Part shown: in pieces, positions 4,753-12,556 of the stretch | Position numbering within the stretch: position 1 is the first letter of the stretch | Layout of the letters: each line of letters opens with the position of its first letter | Virus record (IMG/VR): IMGVR_UViG_3300007542_000242 | Location: 1 to 21,141 of that record | DNA length: 21,141 nt | Direction: 5' to 3' (one strand) | DNA from: a virus | Made by a program: the position numbers and the translations under genes | The notes under the pieces: generated by a model | Told to the model about the DNA's origin: nothing | The model's database searches: none | What the model saw: only the letters and a program-made list of their open reading frames with translations

Positions 4753-6320
4753 CTAACTACATTCAAGAAGCAGGTCAACACTACTGGCCGAACATTGAAG
4801 AAGCAACCAAGACCAACATCCAGAAGATTCTTCACGTCTGTAAGCGGATGTTCAACGACAAAGAACCTTCCTTCTATAACGAGATGGAGAAGAAGTTCGA
4901 CAAGACTTTCTACAACATCCTCAAGGAACTCCCTGCTGGTACTGTGTTCGCACTAATCACCGGGGATATCCCTGTTGAAGAGTTCAAGACTTGGTTGTCC
5001 TCCAAGAACAAGGAGACTAACTTCAAGGACATCGGACCTGATCGCTACACTGACTCCGAGTGGCCGGTGAAAGTAGTCAAGGCAATGGAGACTCTGGCTG
5101 AGGCAAGCAAGGGTAACTACAAGGAGACTACCGAAGAGAGTGTAGCCTCTGGTGGTATATCTCAGGAAGCCTTTGATGAACTCAGGGCCAAGCTGGACCG
5201 AGAGTATCGAGAGAACAAGAACCTTTCGGACCAGAAGGATGCCCTTCAGAAACTCTTCGAAGAGACTGAGACTAACTACAAGGAGAAGCTTAAAGAGTTG
5301 TCATCCTCTAGGGTGAAAGAAGAACTTGAGGGGTTGACAATCGGAGAGGGAGACCTTACTTCTACTATCACCATGCGTCCTGCCAAGGAACTGTTCTTCG
5401 GTGTGACTGATAACAACATCGAGGTGCCTGTCTTTGAGTGGAAGGATGCCGAGGGTAACGTGGTTGCTCACCCGGATATCCCCAAGCAAGACCCCAAGTA
5501 TCTCTTCCGTGAGAAGGAGTTGACTCGTGTGCTCTATGCTCTGATGACTAACCAGAGGATGTACCTGCATGGCCACACTGGTACTGGTAAGACTACCCTC
5601 ATCGAACAGGTAGCAGCACACCTTAACTGGCCTGTACTGCGGATCAACTTCGACTCTGAGATCACTCGCATGGACTTGATTGGTAAGACTGATCTGGTTG
5701 CTGATGGTGGTACGACTACAACTCAGTGGCAGGATGGTCTGCTCCCCAAGGCAATGTCTAATGCTTACATCGCTATCTTTGACGAGATTGACTTCTGCCG
5801 TCCTGATGTTAGCTACGTAATGCAGGCAGCTACCGAAGGGAATGGTATGACTCTGCTTGAGGACGGTGGACGTAAGGTGTATCCGCACCAGATGTTCCGT
5901 ATGTTCGCTACTGGTAACACGGTAGGCCAAGGGGATGAGTTCGGTATGTACCAAGGTGCTCGTGCTCAGTCTCTTGCCTTCCTTGACCGCTTCACTATCT
6001 GGCAACGAGTGGACTATCTGCCTGCTGACAAGCGTAAGGAACTGGCTCAGAGTGCAGCACCTACCCTCAAGTCTGAGATCGTGGATCGTATCAGTAAGTA
6101 CGTCACTGAACACCTTGAAGCCTTCACTGGCAACAACGTACTCCAGCCTATCTCTCCTCGTGGTATGATGGCAGTGGCTAAGGCAGCAGAGTTCCTGTCT
6201 CTTAACGGTGCCTCAGATAAAGATGCACTGAGCGAGGCTCTGGATATGGTGGTGCTTGATCGTTGTACTCAAGAGGATCGTGCGGTACTCAAGGGGATTA
6301 AGGATCGGGTATGGAAATGA
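4749..6320 (+). CDS. MoxR/CobS-like AAA+ ATPase
   Basis: ATP-driven remodelling enzyme of the MoxR/CobS branch. Residues 1-130 are helical and unmatched; 139-190 is a charged coiled coil. The AAA+ core follows, with Walker A G-H-T-G-T-G-K-T (275-282), Walker B I-A-I-F-D-E-I-D-F (341-349) and a sensor-1 asparagine in A-T-G-N (about 390). The region after residue 395 gives the arginine-finger and lid part (L-D-R-F-T ... P-I-S-P-R-G). MoxR proteins usually act with a vWA partner to insert metals or remodel complexes, and the next gene is exactly such a partner, overlapping by ten bases. Phage members are often labelled cobalt chelatase CobS-like; the label describes the fold, not proven B12 synthesis. 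The long N-terminal extension is unlike ordinary MoxR. Confidence 0.9.
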   Translation: MTNYIQEAGQHYWPNIEEATKTNIQKILHVCKRMFNDKEPSFYNEMEKKFDKTFYNILKELPAGTVFALITGDIPVEEFKTWLSSKNKETNFKDIGPDRYTDSEWPVKVVKAMETLAEASKGNYKETTEESVASGGISQEAFDELRAKLDREYRENKNLSDQKDALQKLFEETETNYKEKLKELSSSRVKEELEGLTIGEGDLTSTITMRPAKELFFGVTDNNIEVPVFEWKDAEGNVVAHPDIPKQDPKYLFREKELTRVLYALMTNQRMYLHGHTGTGKTTLIEQVAAHLNWPVLRINFDSEITRMDLIGKTDLVADGGTTTTQWQDGLLPKAMSNAYIAIFDEIDFCRPDVSYVMQAATEGNGMTLLEDGGRKVYPHQMFRMFATGNTVGQGDEFGMYQGARAQSLAFLDRFTIWQRVDYLPADKRKELAQSAAPTLKSEIVDRISKYVTEHLEAFTGNNVLQPISPRGMMAVAKAAEFLSLNGASDKDALSEALDMVVLDRCTQEDRAVLKGIKDRVWK

Positions 6321-8119
6321 AAACACAAGAGTTCATTCACGAATCTATCGGAGTTACCGATGTCTTTGGCCGTAAGTCTGGAGTCAAGGTAGTCTTCGAA
6401 GGAGATCAGGCCCATACTGATGGAGAGACTATCATTATCCCATCTCTTCCTCAAGACAAGGTGATGAGTAAGCACTCAGTTGGTGTAGCCCGAGGGTATA
6501 TCGACCACGAGTCTGCCCATGTACGCTTCACTGATTGGGATGTATCCAAGAAGTTGTTCAAAGAGTGTGCGGAGCACAACCGTCCTTCACTCAAGGCAAT
6601 CACTAACTGCGTAGAGGATATGTTCATTGAGCGGGAGTACATGAAACTCTACCCCGGCTCGGAAAGAAACCTTAACACTCTCTGCACTGACATTAATGTA
6701 CGAGAGGTAGAACATATCAAGGCACTGCCTGAGGACCAGAGAACAGGAGTTAACCTTGGTACAGTAGCCTCAGGTATCCTTGCCCGTGGTCGTCGTGACT
6801 ACGTGGATACCTCAGAACTCTGGGACTGTGTACCTGATAACGTCAAGGCTCACGCAGAGAAGTGGCAAGAGCATATCGACAAGATAGAGTCTACCTCAGA
6901 TTCTATTCGTCTTGCCAAGTCTATCTACAAACTGCTGAGAGAGGACCCTAACCTTGAGTCTGATCCCGAGGACTTCAACCCTGAGGATGACGACCTCTCT
7001 GATGTAGCTGATGGTGATGGAGAGTTGTTGCCTAAGGGTATGAAGGAGGAGTACGGTGAGGCTGGTGAGGCTCTGGGGGAAGCACTCTCAGAGGATGGAG
7101 AGTCTGGTCCTGCTGAACTTGGTGAGGGTAGTGGTGCTAAGGGATTAGCTAACGGTAAGGGTGCCCTTGGTTACACTGTGTACACTACCAAGTATGATAC
7201 AGTACTCCATCGTCGTCTCCCCAAGCCTAGCGAAGAATCCCGTATGGACAATCCTCCCTTCTGGACTGGCACTCATGAAGGCTACGCCAAAGACAAGTCT
7301 CGTCTTCAGTCTCAGATCACAGTGATGAAGTCTAAACTCCAGAGAGTGATTGCGTCCAAGGAGATGAGAGACTGGGACTTTGGTAGAGAACAGGGCAGGT
7401 TGGACTCCAAGAGATTCTCTAGTGCCATGACTGGACAGAAGAATGTCTATAAGAGACGCACTGATCGTATTGAGATGGATACTGCTATCAGTATTCTTGT
7501 GGACTGTTCTGGTTCCATGTCTAGTGGAGGTAAGATCACTCTGGCTAAGCAAGTGGCTATTGTTCTTGGTGAATGCTTCGAAGGTACCGGAGTCAAGTAC
7601 GAGATCGTAGGGTTTACTAATCATTATGCTAACATGCGCGATACTATTAACAGACTAGTCTACAAGGGTGAGAAAGAAACCAAAGTCTATCATAGGATTG
7701 AACCACTTCAATTGATGATGTTCAAAGAGTTTAACGACAGGCTCCGAGATGCTCAACCATTCATCAACGCTATCGACATGGTAAGTATGGGTAACAACTC
7801 GGACAGAGATGCTATTCAGTTCGCTGCTAACAGATTGAGTAAACGTCCAGAGTCTAGGAAGATTCTATTCACTCTATCTGATGGTTCACCAGCCAACTCC
7901 TGTAGTAATTCTGTGGACAGTAAGGACCTTATTCGTGGAGCTAAAGAGGCGGTAGACGAAGCATCCAAAGAGATTGAGTGCGTTGGTATCGGTATTCAAG
8001 ATAGTTCAGTGAAGAGAATCTATCCTAACTATGCAGTGGTGAACAACCTCGAAGAACTCCAGAGTACCGTGATGAGAAAGCTGTCTGCTATTCTCACTGG
8101 TGGAAAGGTGAGACTATGA
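6311..8119 (+). CDS. CobT-like vWA protein with HExxH motif
   Basis: Partner of the AAA+ ATPase. Near the N-terminus is H-E-S-A-H (66-70), a perfect HExxH zinc-protease signature, followed by E-D-M-F-I-E-R-E (102-109) that could give the third ligand. Residues about 212-275 are strongly acidic and low-complexity, as in CobT. The vWA domain follows with MIDAS D-C-S-G-S (398-402) and later conserved acidic and threonine positions (D-R-D-A-I-Q; L-S-D-G-S). Putative metallopeptidase plus vWA architecture is known in proteins paired with MoxR ATPases. Start at 6311 is preferred because AAGGA is six bases upstream; an ATGA-overlapping ATG at 6317 is the alternative. Whether the HExxH is an active protease is unknown. 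Confidence 0.85.
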   Translation: MEMKTQEFIHESIGVTDVFGRKSGVKVVFEGDQAHTDGETIIIPSLPQDKVMSKHSVGVARGYIDHESAHVRFTDWDVSKKLFKECAEHNRPSLKAITNCVEDMFIEREYMKLYPGSERNLNTLCTDINVREVEHIKALPEDQRTGVNLGTVASGILARGRRDYVDTSELWDCVPDNVKAHAEKWQEHIDKIESTSDSIRLAKSIYKLLREDPNLESDPEDFNPEDDDLSDVADGDGELLPKGMKEEYGEAGEALGEALSEDGESGPAELGEGSGAKGLANGKGALGYTVYTTKYDTVLHRRLPKPSEESRMDNPPFWTGTHEGYAKDKSRLQSQITVMKSKLQRVIASKEMRDWDFGREQGRLDSKRFSSAMTGQKNVYKRRTDRIEMDTAISILVDCSGSMSSGGKITLAKQVAIVLGECFEGTGVKYEIVGFTNHYANMRDTINRLVYKGEKETKVYHRIEPLQLMMFKEFNDRLRDAQPFINAIDMVSMGNNSDRDAIQFAANRLSKRPESRKILFTLSDGSPANSCSNSVDSKDLIRGAKEAVDEASKEIECVGIGIQDSSVKRIYPNYAVVNNLEELQSTVMRKLSAILTGGKVRL

Positions 8120-8286
8120 GGTGTTCCTGCTGCGACACAGATGAAAGACTTAAGTACGACAAGGACACTAACAAGTTCTACTGTACCCACTGCTGGGGAG
8201 AGATCAAGGAGAACTATAAGCAGTTAAAGAACGGAGGGTTTACCTTCAGAGACTTGAACTATATCTTCTTCGGAGAGGAGCAATGA
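8116..8286 (+). CDS. zinc-ribbon micro-protein, 56 aa
   Basis: M-R-C-S-C-C near the start and F-Y-C-T-H-C-W about 20 residues later give two Cys-x-x-Cys-type knuckles, so the protein probably binds zinc. The rest is helical and ends F-F-G-E-E-Q. Its ATG overlaps the vWA stop, and its own stop overlaps the next ATG (ATGA on both sides). The E-E codons (GGA GAG GAG) form the next ribosome-binding site. It may bind DNA or RNA or act with the primase, which has its own zinc finger; no evidence decides this. Confidence 0.72.
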   Translation: MRCSCCDTDERLKYDKDTNKFYCTHCWGEIKENYKQLKNGGFTFRDLNYIFFGEEQ

Positions 8287-8471
8287 ACCTTTGGCAATAC
8301 ATGCGTATAGGAATCTATCTTCTGTATCCTAATAAGGAACAAAGTAGTCTTACGTATTCTCTTTCTGCAGCGAATCCAGATTTTATGAAATTAGTATCAG
8401 ATAAAGATAAATTCCCTAGAAGATTAACTAATTCAGATTTCAAGTTAATAGTACCTGAGGAGTACATGTAA
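8283..8471 (+). CDS. IPKEY-family micro-protein, variant IVPEEYM, 62 aa (member 3)
   Basis: Divergent member ending L-I-V-P-E-E-Y-M. The motif is encoded GTA CCT GAG GAG TAC ATG TAA, which still supplies GAGGAG for the primase-helicase start at 8471 (TAATG overlap). The codons are noticeably richer in A/T than in both neighbours (many TTA, AAT, GAT, AGT), suggesting recent arrival. The body is aromatic and serine-rich, without the V-G-D-C start of other members. It sits exactly between the zinc-ribbon gene and the replicative primase-helicase. Confidence 0.6.
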   Translation: MNLWQYMRIGIYLLYPNKEQSSLTYSLSAANPDFMKLVSDKDKFPRRLTNSDFKLIVPEEYM

Positions 8472-9946
8472 TGGAGACACACCAAGACTGCCCCCACTGT
8501 GGACATAAGGAATGCTACACCGTATTCCCTGACGGTGGTTACTACTGCCATTCGTGTGGAGCAAAGAGCGGAGGAAAGCCATTGGAAATTGAAGAGAGAA
8601 ACTTTGAAACCATTCGTGGTATCGACAAGAAAGTCTGTGAGTTCTATGGTACTACTGTAGACTATGACTCTCTTGGTAATGCAGTACGACACACCTACCC
8701 CTACCCCCATGCTGAGAAATACCGCTACCTTCCTAAGGACTTCTCAAAGAACAAGGGGTTCACAACAGATCATCTCTTCGGGCAGGACAAGTTCAACCCC
8801 GGCTGTGCCAAGTATATCACTATCGTAGAGGGTGAGCTTGATGCTATGTCTGCCTATCAGATTCTCGGTAAGAGGTGGCCGGTAGTCTCTCTGCCTTCGG
8901 CTAGTATCAGCAGGAAGTTGTTGCAGAATGTACACGAATACTTGAACTCCTTCGAGAGTATCGTTATCTGTACTGATGGTGACGATGCAGGGAAGAAGGC
9001 CAGTGATACACTCTGTGAAGCATTCCCCGGTAAGGTATGGAGAGTCAAGCTAGAGAAGCACAAGGATGCTAATGCTTTCCTTCAGGCTGGTGACGAGGAG
9101 AGTTTCAAATGGTCATGGGTAAACAGAGAACGGTATGTTCCTTCTAACGTTTACAACAACAAGTCTGACTTTGATTCTATCCTTGACGACGACGAGACTA
9201 ACACCTTCATCCCTACTCCTATCACTGACTTCAACAAGCTGTGTAAGGGGCTGATGCAAGGCCACCTCACTGTGATTACAGGACCGGAGGGGCAGGGTAA
9301 GACAGAGGTGATGCGTCTCTTCGAAGCAGACATCCTTATGAACCATGACATCCCTATCGCAGTGCTGCATATGGAGGAGAGTAAGAAGACTTGCCTGTTG
9401 TCTTTGGCTTCCTACGTACTGGGTATCAACCTTCGGGACCCCGAGCATGGTGTGCCTCAGGAGGATATCAAGGCAGCGATAGACAAGCTGAACGCCAAGA
9501 AGAACCTGTTCCTCTTCGAGCTTGGTATTGACGAGGACCCACTCAGTATCATGGACAAGGTGCGTATGCTTACTTCTGTCTACGGCTGTAGGTACATCTT
9601 CATCGACCCTATCCAACAGCTTAGCTACGGCAAGGATAAGGACTCTACGGAGGAACAGGTGCTCACCAAGATCAGTGTACAATTGGAACGTATCGCCACT
9701 GAGTTCAATGTGGGTATTGTCTGTACTACTCACGTCAATGACGATGGACAAACTCGGAGCAGTCGTATGATTGGTAAGTCTGCCAGTGTGCGTATTGATC
9801 TTCAGCGAGACCATATGAATCCTGACCCTGACATTCGTAACCAGACCAAGCTGATGGTGTCAAAGAACAGACCTATCGGCCCTACTGGGTTTGCTGGTGT
9901 GTTGGAGTTTGACCCCGGCAGCTTCACTCTTAAGGAGATGGTATGA
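8471..9946 (+). CDS. T7 gp4-type DNA primase-helicase
   Basis: Makes primers and unwinds DNA at the phage fork. The N-terminal zinc finger has C7, C10, C26 and C29. The TOPRIM part has V-E-G-E-L-D-A (E120) and T-D-G-D-D-A-G (169-174). The RecA-like helicase domain, from about 245, has Walker A G-P-E-G-Q-G-K-T (271-278) and Walker B Y-I-F-I-D-P-I-Q-Q (375-383), followed by a T-T-H-V switch-type region. At 491 aa it is shorter than T7 gp4 (566), mainly between finger and TOPRIM, so primase activity is likely but not certain. The C-terminus L-K-E-M-V is encoded over TTAAGGAG, which starts the next gene. It partners the T7-like polymerase and SSB downstream. Confidence 0.93.
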   Translation: METHQDCPHCGHKECYTVFPDGGYYCHSCGAKSGGKPLEIEERNFETIRGIDKKVCEFYGTTVDYDSLGNAVRHTYPYPHAEKYRYLPKDFSKNKGFTTDHLFGQDKFNPGCAKYITIVEGELDAMSAYQILGKRWPVVSLPSASISRKLLQNVHEYLNSFESIVICTDGDDAGKKASDTLCEAFPGKVWRVKLEKHKDANAFLQAGDEESFKWSWVNRERYVPSNVYNNKSDFDSILDDDETNTFIPTPITDFNKLCKGLMQGHLTVITGPEGQGKTEVMRLFEADILMNHDIPIAVLHMEESKKTCLLSLASYVLGINLRDPEHGVPQEDIKAAIDKLNAKKNLFLFELGIDEDPLSIMDKVRMLTSVYGCRYIFIDPIQQLSYGKDKDSTEEQVLTKISVQLERIATEFNVGIVCTTHVNDDGQTRSSRMIGKSASVRIDLQRDHMNPDPDIRNQTKLMVSKNRPIGPTGFAGVLEFDPGSFTLKEMV

Positions 9947-10116
9947 GGTACAATCTTTTAATTACTCTCCGACCTACGGACTATGGGTATGGATGGGAGA
10001 TAAGGCCCGGAGTCTCGTACCCCTTAGGCCATCATAAATTCCCTACCGTATGCTGTTCTGGAACCACCAGAGACCCAGATAAGTACAACAAGAAGATACC
10101 TAAGGAGTACACCTGA
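9943..10116 (+). CDS. IPKEY-family micro-protein, 57 aa (member 4)
   Basis: M-R-Y-N-L-L-I-T-L-R-P start, a Y-G-Y-G-W-E-I strand, a Cys-Cys pair, and end N-K-K-I-P-K-E-Y-T. Starts on the stop of the primase-helicase using the TTAAGGAG at that gene's end. Its own CCT AAG GAG TAC ACC TGA supplies the site for the next member, whose ATG overlaps the stop (TGATG). It forms a two-gene array with the 10116 member between helicase and polymerase. Function unknown. Confidence 0.68.
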   Translation: MRYNLLITLRPTDYGYGWEIRPGVSYPLGHHKFPTVCCSGTTRDPDKYNKKIPKEYT

Positions 10117-10298
10117 TGCAAGCAGGAGAAGTCTGGAAGAATAAGTATTCACCAACCACTCTGGTATTAGGGCGAAGTACTAGGTTTTATTTCTATAACG
10201 GGGATGGGAATGCTCTCTTCGGTAGGTATGCCTGCTGTACTGTTAGTCTTAATAATCCTAGCGAGTGGAAAAAGATTATTCCAAAGGAGTACGCATGA
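10116..10298 (+). CDS. IPKEY-family micro-protein, 60 aa (member 5)
   Basis: Begins M-Q-A-G-E-V-W and continues with beta strands (T-L-V-L-G-R; R-F-Y-F-Y-N-G-D-G), ending K-K-I-I-P-K-E-Y-A. The 3' end CCA AAG GAG TAC GCA TGA overlaps the polymerase exonuclease-half ATG and provides its ribosome-binding site. Barrel-like alternation resembles the other members, but outside the C-terminus identity to them is low, which implies old divergence or convergence on the terminal motif. Confidence 0.68.
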   Translation: MQAGEVWKNKYSPTTLVLGRSTRFYFYNGDGNALFGRYACCTVSLNNPSEWKKIIPKEYA

Positions 10299-11158
10299 AG
10301 TTATTCGTATCAGACATCGAGACTGACGGGTTCGATCCTAGTGTGATCCATTGCTTCTTCGGTAAGGTGGTGGATACGGATACTTGGAAGGTAGAGGGAA
10401 CTGAAAGATGGGTAGACTTAAATAGTTTCGATACCCCAGACGTACCAGCAGTAACTCCAGTATTCCATAACGGATTGAACTTCGATGTCCCGGTACTTAA
10501 CAAGTTCTATCACGGACTTATTGATCCCCACAAAGTAGTGGATACCTTCGTGTCCTCTCGTCTTATTAACTATAGTAAGTTCCGTACTCATGGTCTAGAG
10601 GAACTTGGACGCTATCTCAAGATGCCTAAGGGTACATTCAATGGGCCTTGGGATAAGCGTACCAAGGAGATGGAAGACTATTGCTGGCAGGATGTAGACG
10701 TAACCATTGAAGTATTGAAACACTACTGGCCTCAGATCAGTGACCCCTCTTGGAAGAAAGCTCTCAGAGTAGAGCATGAGATGGCTATCATCTGTAAGGA
10801 CATGCAGGACAATGGGTTCTACTTCAACGACGAGAAGGCTCTGGATATTCTCCACGATGTACAAACAGAGCAGGCTACTCTTGAGGCTTCATTCAAGAAG
10901 GAGTTTCCACCCCACAGAGTAGAGACTAAGAGGATCAAGTACCGTACCAAGAAGGATGGCTCTCTGTTCTCTGGTGTATCCAAAGCACTAACAGAATACC
11001 CTGACCACGAGAGGGACGGAGAAGACTTGGTGTGCTACACTAAGCAAGAGTTTAATCCCGGTTCACCAAGAGATCGTATTGACGCCCTGTGGGATGCCGG
11101 GTGGAATCCATACCTCAAAACGAAAGGACACAAGAAATGGTTAAGAGAGTCCCGGTAG
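10295..11158 (+). CDS. split family A DNA polymerase, exonuclease half
   Basis: Carries the 3'-5' proofreading domain: Exo I V-S-D-I-E-T-D-G (D7, E9), Exo II H-N-G-L-N-F-D (D64) and Exo III Y-C-W-Q-D-V-D-V-T (D133). The start of the polymerase module follows, up to F-N-P-G-S-P-R-D-R-I and G-W-N-P-Y-L-K-T-K-G-H-K-K. In T7 polymerase the same F-N-P-S-S-R-D-H-I region runs straight on towards the palm; here the frame stops after W-L-R-E-S-R, and two micro-genes intervene before the polymerase half. By alignment from memory the break falls near T7 residue 360, in the thumb. The first micro-gene begins inside the last 22 bases. The two halves would have to assemble to make a normal enzyme. Start at 10295 is fixed by ATGA overlap and AAAGGAG. 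Confidence 0.9.
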   Translation: MKLFVSDIETDGFDPSVIHCFFGKVVDTDTWKVEGTERWVDLNSFDTPDVPAVTPVFHNGLNFDVPVLNKFYHGLIDPHKVVDTFVSSRLINYSKFRTHGLEELGRYLKMPKGTFNGPWDKRTKEMEDYCWQDVDVTIEVLKHYWPQISDPSWKKALRVEHEMAIICKDMQDNGFYFNDEKALDILHDVQTEQATLEASFKKEFPPHRVETKRIKYRTKKDGSLFSGVSKALTEYPDHERDGEDLVCYTKQEFNPGSPRDRIDALWDAGWNPYLKTKGHKKWLRESR

Positions 11159-11307
11159 AGGGTGACTGCTTCATTAGTAAGTCTGGTGAACTAAAATGGA
11201 TTTGCCTTAAGGACTCTAAGAAACAATACAACTTCAACACAGGAAGAGCGGTCAACTCCCATGTGGTCACTGCATTCGAAATCCTAATCCCTAAGGAGTA
11301 TACCTAA
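11137..11307 (+). CDS. IPKEY-family micro-protein inside split polymerase, 56 aa (member 6)
   Basis: M-V-K-R-V-P-V-E-G-D-C-F-I-S-K-S-G start resembles members 1 and 2 (V-G-D-C); end E-I-L-I-P-K-E-Y-T. It begins out of frame within the last codons of the polymerase exonuclease half, where polymerase codons for K-G (AAA GGA) act as its ribosome-binding site. Its CCT AAG GAG TAT ACC TAA serves the next member (TAATG overlap). An in-frame ATG at 11089 would extend it further into the polymerase and is less well supported. Confidence 0.68.
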   Translation: MVKRVPVEGDCFISKSGELKWICLKDSKKQYNFNTGRAVNSHVVTAFEILIPKEYT

Positions 11308-11522
11308 TGGCCTACAATGGAGTATGTGTCACTGAGTATAGTGCTGGGAGTGGAGATTATGTAGATGATTGCTGCCTTGTCCACGACTCTATGGTAGTGT
11401 TTACCTTTCGAAGAGATACAGGGTGCGATTACATGGTATTACCTCGTAGACCTTTCAGAGTAGATGACCCAGATGACGGTGTCAGATCAGTTGAAGTAGT
11501 AATCCCTAAGGAGTACACATGA
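11307..11522 (+). CDS. IPKEY-family micro-protein inside split polymerase, 71 aa (member 7)
   Basis: Longest member. M-A-Y-N-G-V-C-V-T-E-Y start, a D-D-C-C pair, M-V-V-F-T-F-R-R strand, and end V-E-V-V-I-P-K-E-Y-T. The terminal CCT AAG GAG TAC ACA TGA overlaps the ATG of the polymerase half and is its only evident ribosome-binding site, so this micro-gene is needed for the second half of the enzyme to be made. Function of the peptide itself unknown. Confidence 0.7.
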   Translation: MAYNGVCVTEYSAGSGDYVDDCCLVHDSMVVFTFRRDTGCDYMVLPRRPFRVDDPDDGVRSVEVVIPKEYT

Positions 11523-12541
11523 TAGAAGACAAGGAAGAACATTACAAAAGGTACGGATGGGAGGTCAACGAGGAGAACCTGTCCACTCTACCAGCTACAG
11601 CACCACAGGCAGCAAGGGATTTGACCAAGTGGTTAACTCTTGAGGGTAGACGTAAGCAACTGGAGGATTGGTTAGCTAACCTGAACAGAGACACCAACTC
11701 TATTCACGGTAAGTTCTGGCCTATCGGTGCTTGGACGCATCGGATGGCACACACCAGCCCTAATGCCGCCAACATTGTGTCTGTCTTTAGTGGTACACCA
11801 GAGACACCAGTAGAAGAAGTAAAGGAAAAATACGATGGAGAGATGCGGTCCTGTTGGGAGGCTGATCCGGGTGCATGGCTTGTGGGTACTGACGCTGATG
11901 GTATTCAGTTGCGTATCCTTTGTCACTACACCAAGTCTGCTGTACTCAGGGACGCTATTGTATCCGGTGATAAGTCAGTGGGTACAGACATCCACTCAAT
12001 GAATCAGAAGGCTCTTGGTCCTATCTGTAAGACCAGAGACGACGCCAAGACATTCATCTACGCTTGGCTCCTAGGTGCTGGTATCCCCAAGATAGCTAGT
12101 ATTCTCAAGTGCACCATGCCTCAGGCTAAGGAAGCAGTGGATAACTTCCTGTCTGCTTATCCAGAGTTGAAGAGGTTGAAGAACGTCACCATTCCTAGAG
12201 ATGCAGCAAGAGGATACTTCATCGGTCTTGATGGACGTAAAGTACAGTGTGACTCTGAACACCTGATGCTGGCTGGATACCTACAGAATGGTGAGGCTGT
12301 GGTGATGAAGCACGCTAACGTACTCTGGAGGAAAGCACTAGATGAATTCTTTTATCAGTACAAGCAGGCAAACTTCGTACACGACGAATGGCAAACGGTA
12401 GTCTTTGGAGGACGAGACAATGCAGAACAAGTCGGGTTGATACAGAGACAAGCTATCATAGACACAGGACATGACCTGAGCCTGTTCTGCCCATTGGATG
12501 GTAGCTATAGCGTAGGTAGAAATTGGCGCGAAACCCATTAG
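11519..12541 (+). CDS. split family A DNA polymerase, polymerase half
   Basis: Contains the whole catalytic palm and fingers: motif A G-T-D-A-D-G-I-Q-L-R (catalytic D125), motif B R-D-D-A-K-T-F-I-Y-A-W-L-L-G-A-G (R173, K177, Y181, equivalent to T7 R518, K522, Y526) and motif C V-H-D-E-W near the C-terminus. The first 25 residues (H-Y-K-R-Y-G-W-E-V-N-E-E-N-L-S-T-L-P) continue the region interrupted in the upstream half. Translation starts on the stop of the second embedded micro-gene. 287 + 340 residues gives 627, somewhat below T7 polymerase (704), consistent with lack of the thioredoxin-binding insert. All catalytic residues are present, so the split gene looks functional rather than decayed. 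Confidence 0.92.
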   Translation: MIEDKEEHYKRYGWEVNEENLSTLPATAPQAARDLTKWLTLEGRRKQLEDWLANLNRDTNSIHGKFWPIGAWTHRMAHTSPNAANIVSVFSGTPETPVEEVKEKYDGEMRSCWEADPGAWLVGTDADGIQLRILCHYTKSAVLRDAIVSGDKSVGTDIHSMNQKALGPICKTRDDAKTFIYAWLLGAGIPKIASILKCTMPQAKEAVDNFLSAYPELKRLKNVTIPRDAARGYFIGLDGRKVQCDSEHLMLAGYLQNGEAVVMKHANVLWRKALDEFFYQYKQANFVHDEWQTVVFGGRDNAEQVGLIQRQAIIDTGHDLSLFCPLDGSYSVGRNWRETH

Positions 12542-12556
12542 AAAGGAGACACACTA

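Noticed and set aside
5301-6113. 270-aa open frame on the minus strand
   Set aside because: It lies opposite the AAA+ ATPase, whose Walker motifs are clear. No ribosome-binding site, and composition typical of a codon shadow.
7145-7624. 159-aa minus-strand frame
   Set aside because: Opposite the vWA domain; no start signal.
4749-8119. Cobalt chelatase for B12 synthesis
   Set aside because: The fold matches CobS/CobT, but no other B12 synthesis gene is present, and such phage pairs have unproven roles.
9113-9814. 233-aa minus-strand frame
   Set aside because: Opposite the helicase domain with intact motifs; no start signal, no recognisable protein.
11137-11522. Intron or intein as explanation of the split polymerase
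   Set aside because: The insert consists of two complete genes with their own starts, stops and ribosome-binding sites. No intein blocks or homing nuclease are visible, and 360 bases show no clear group I core.
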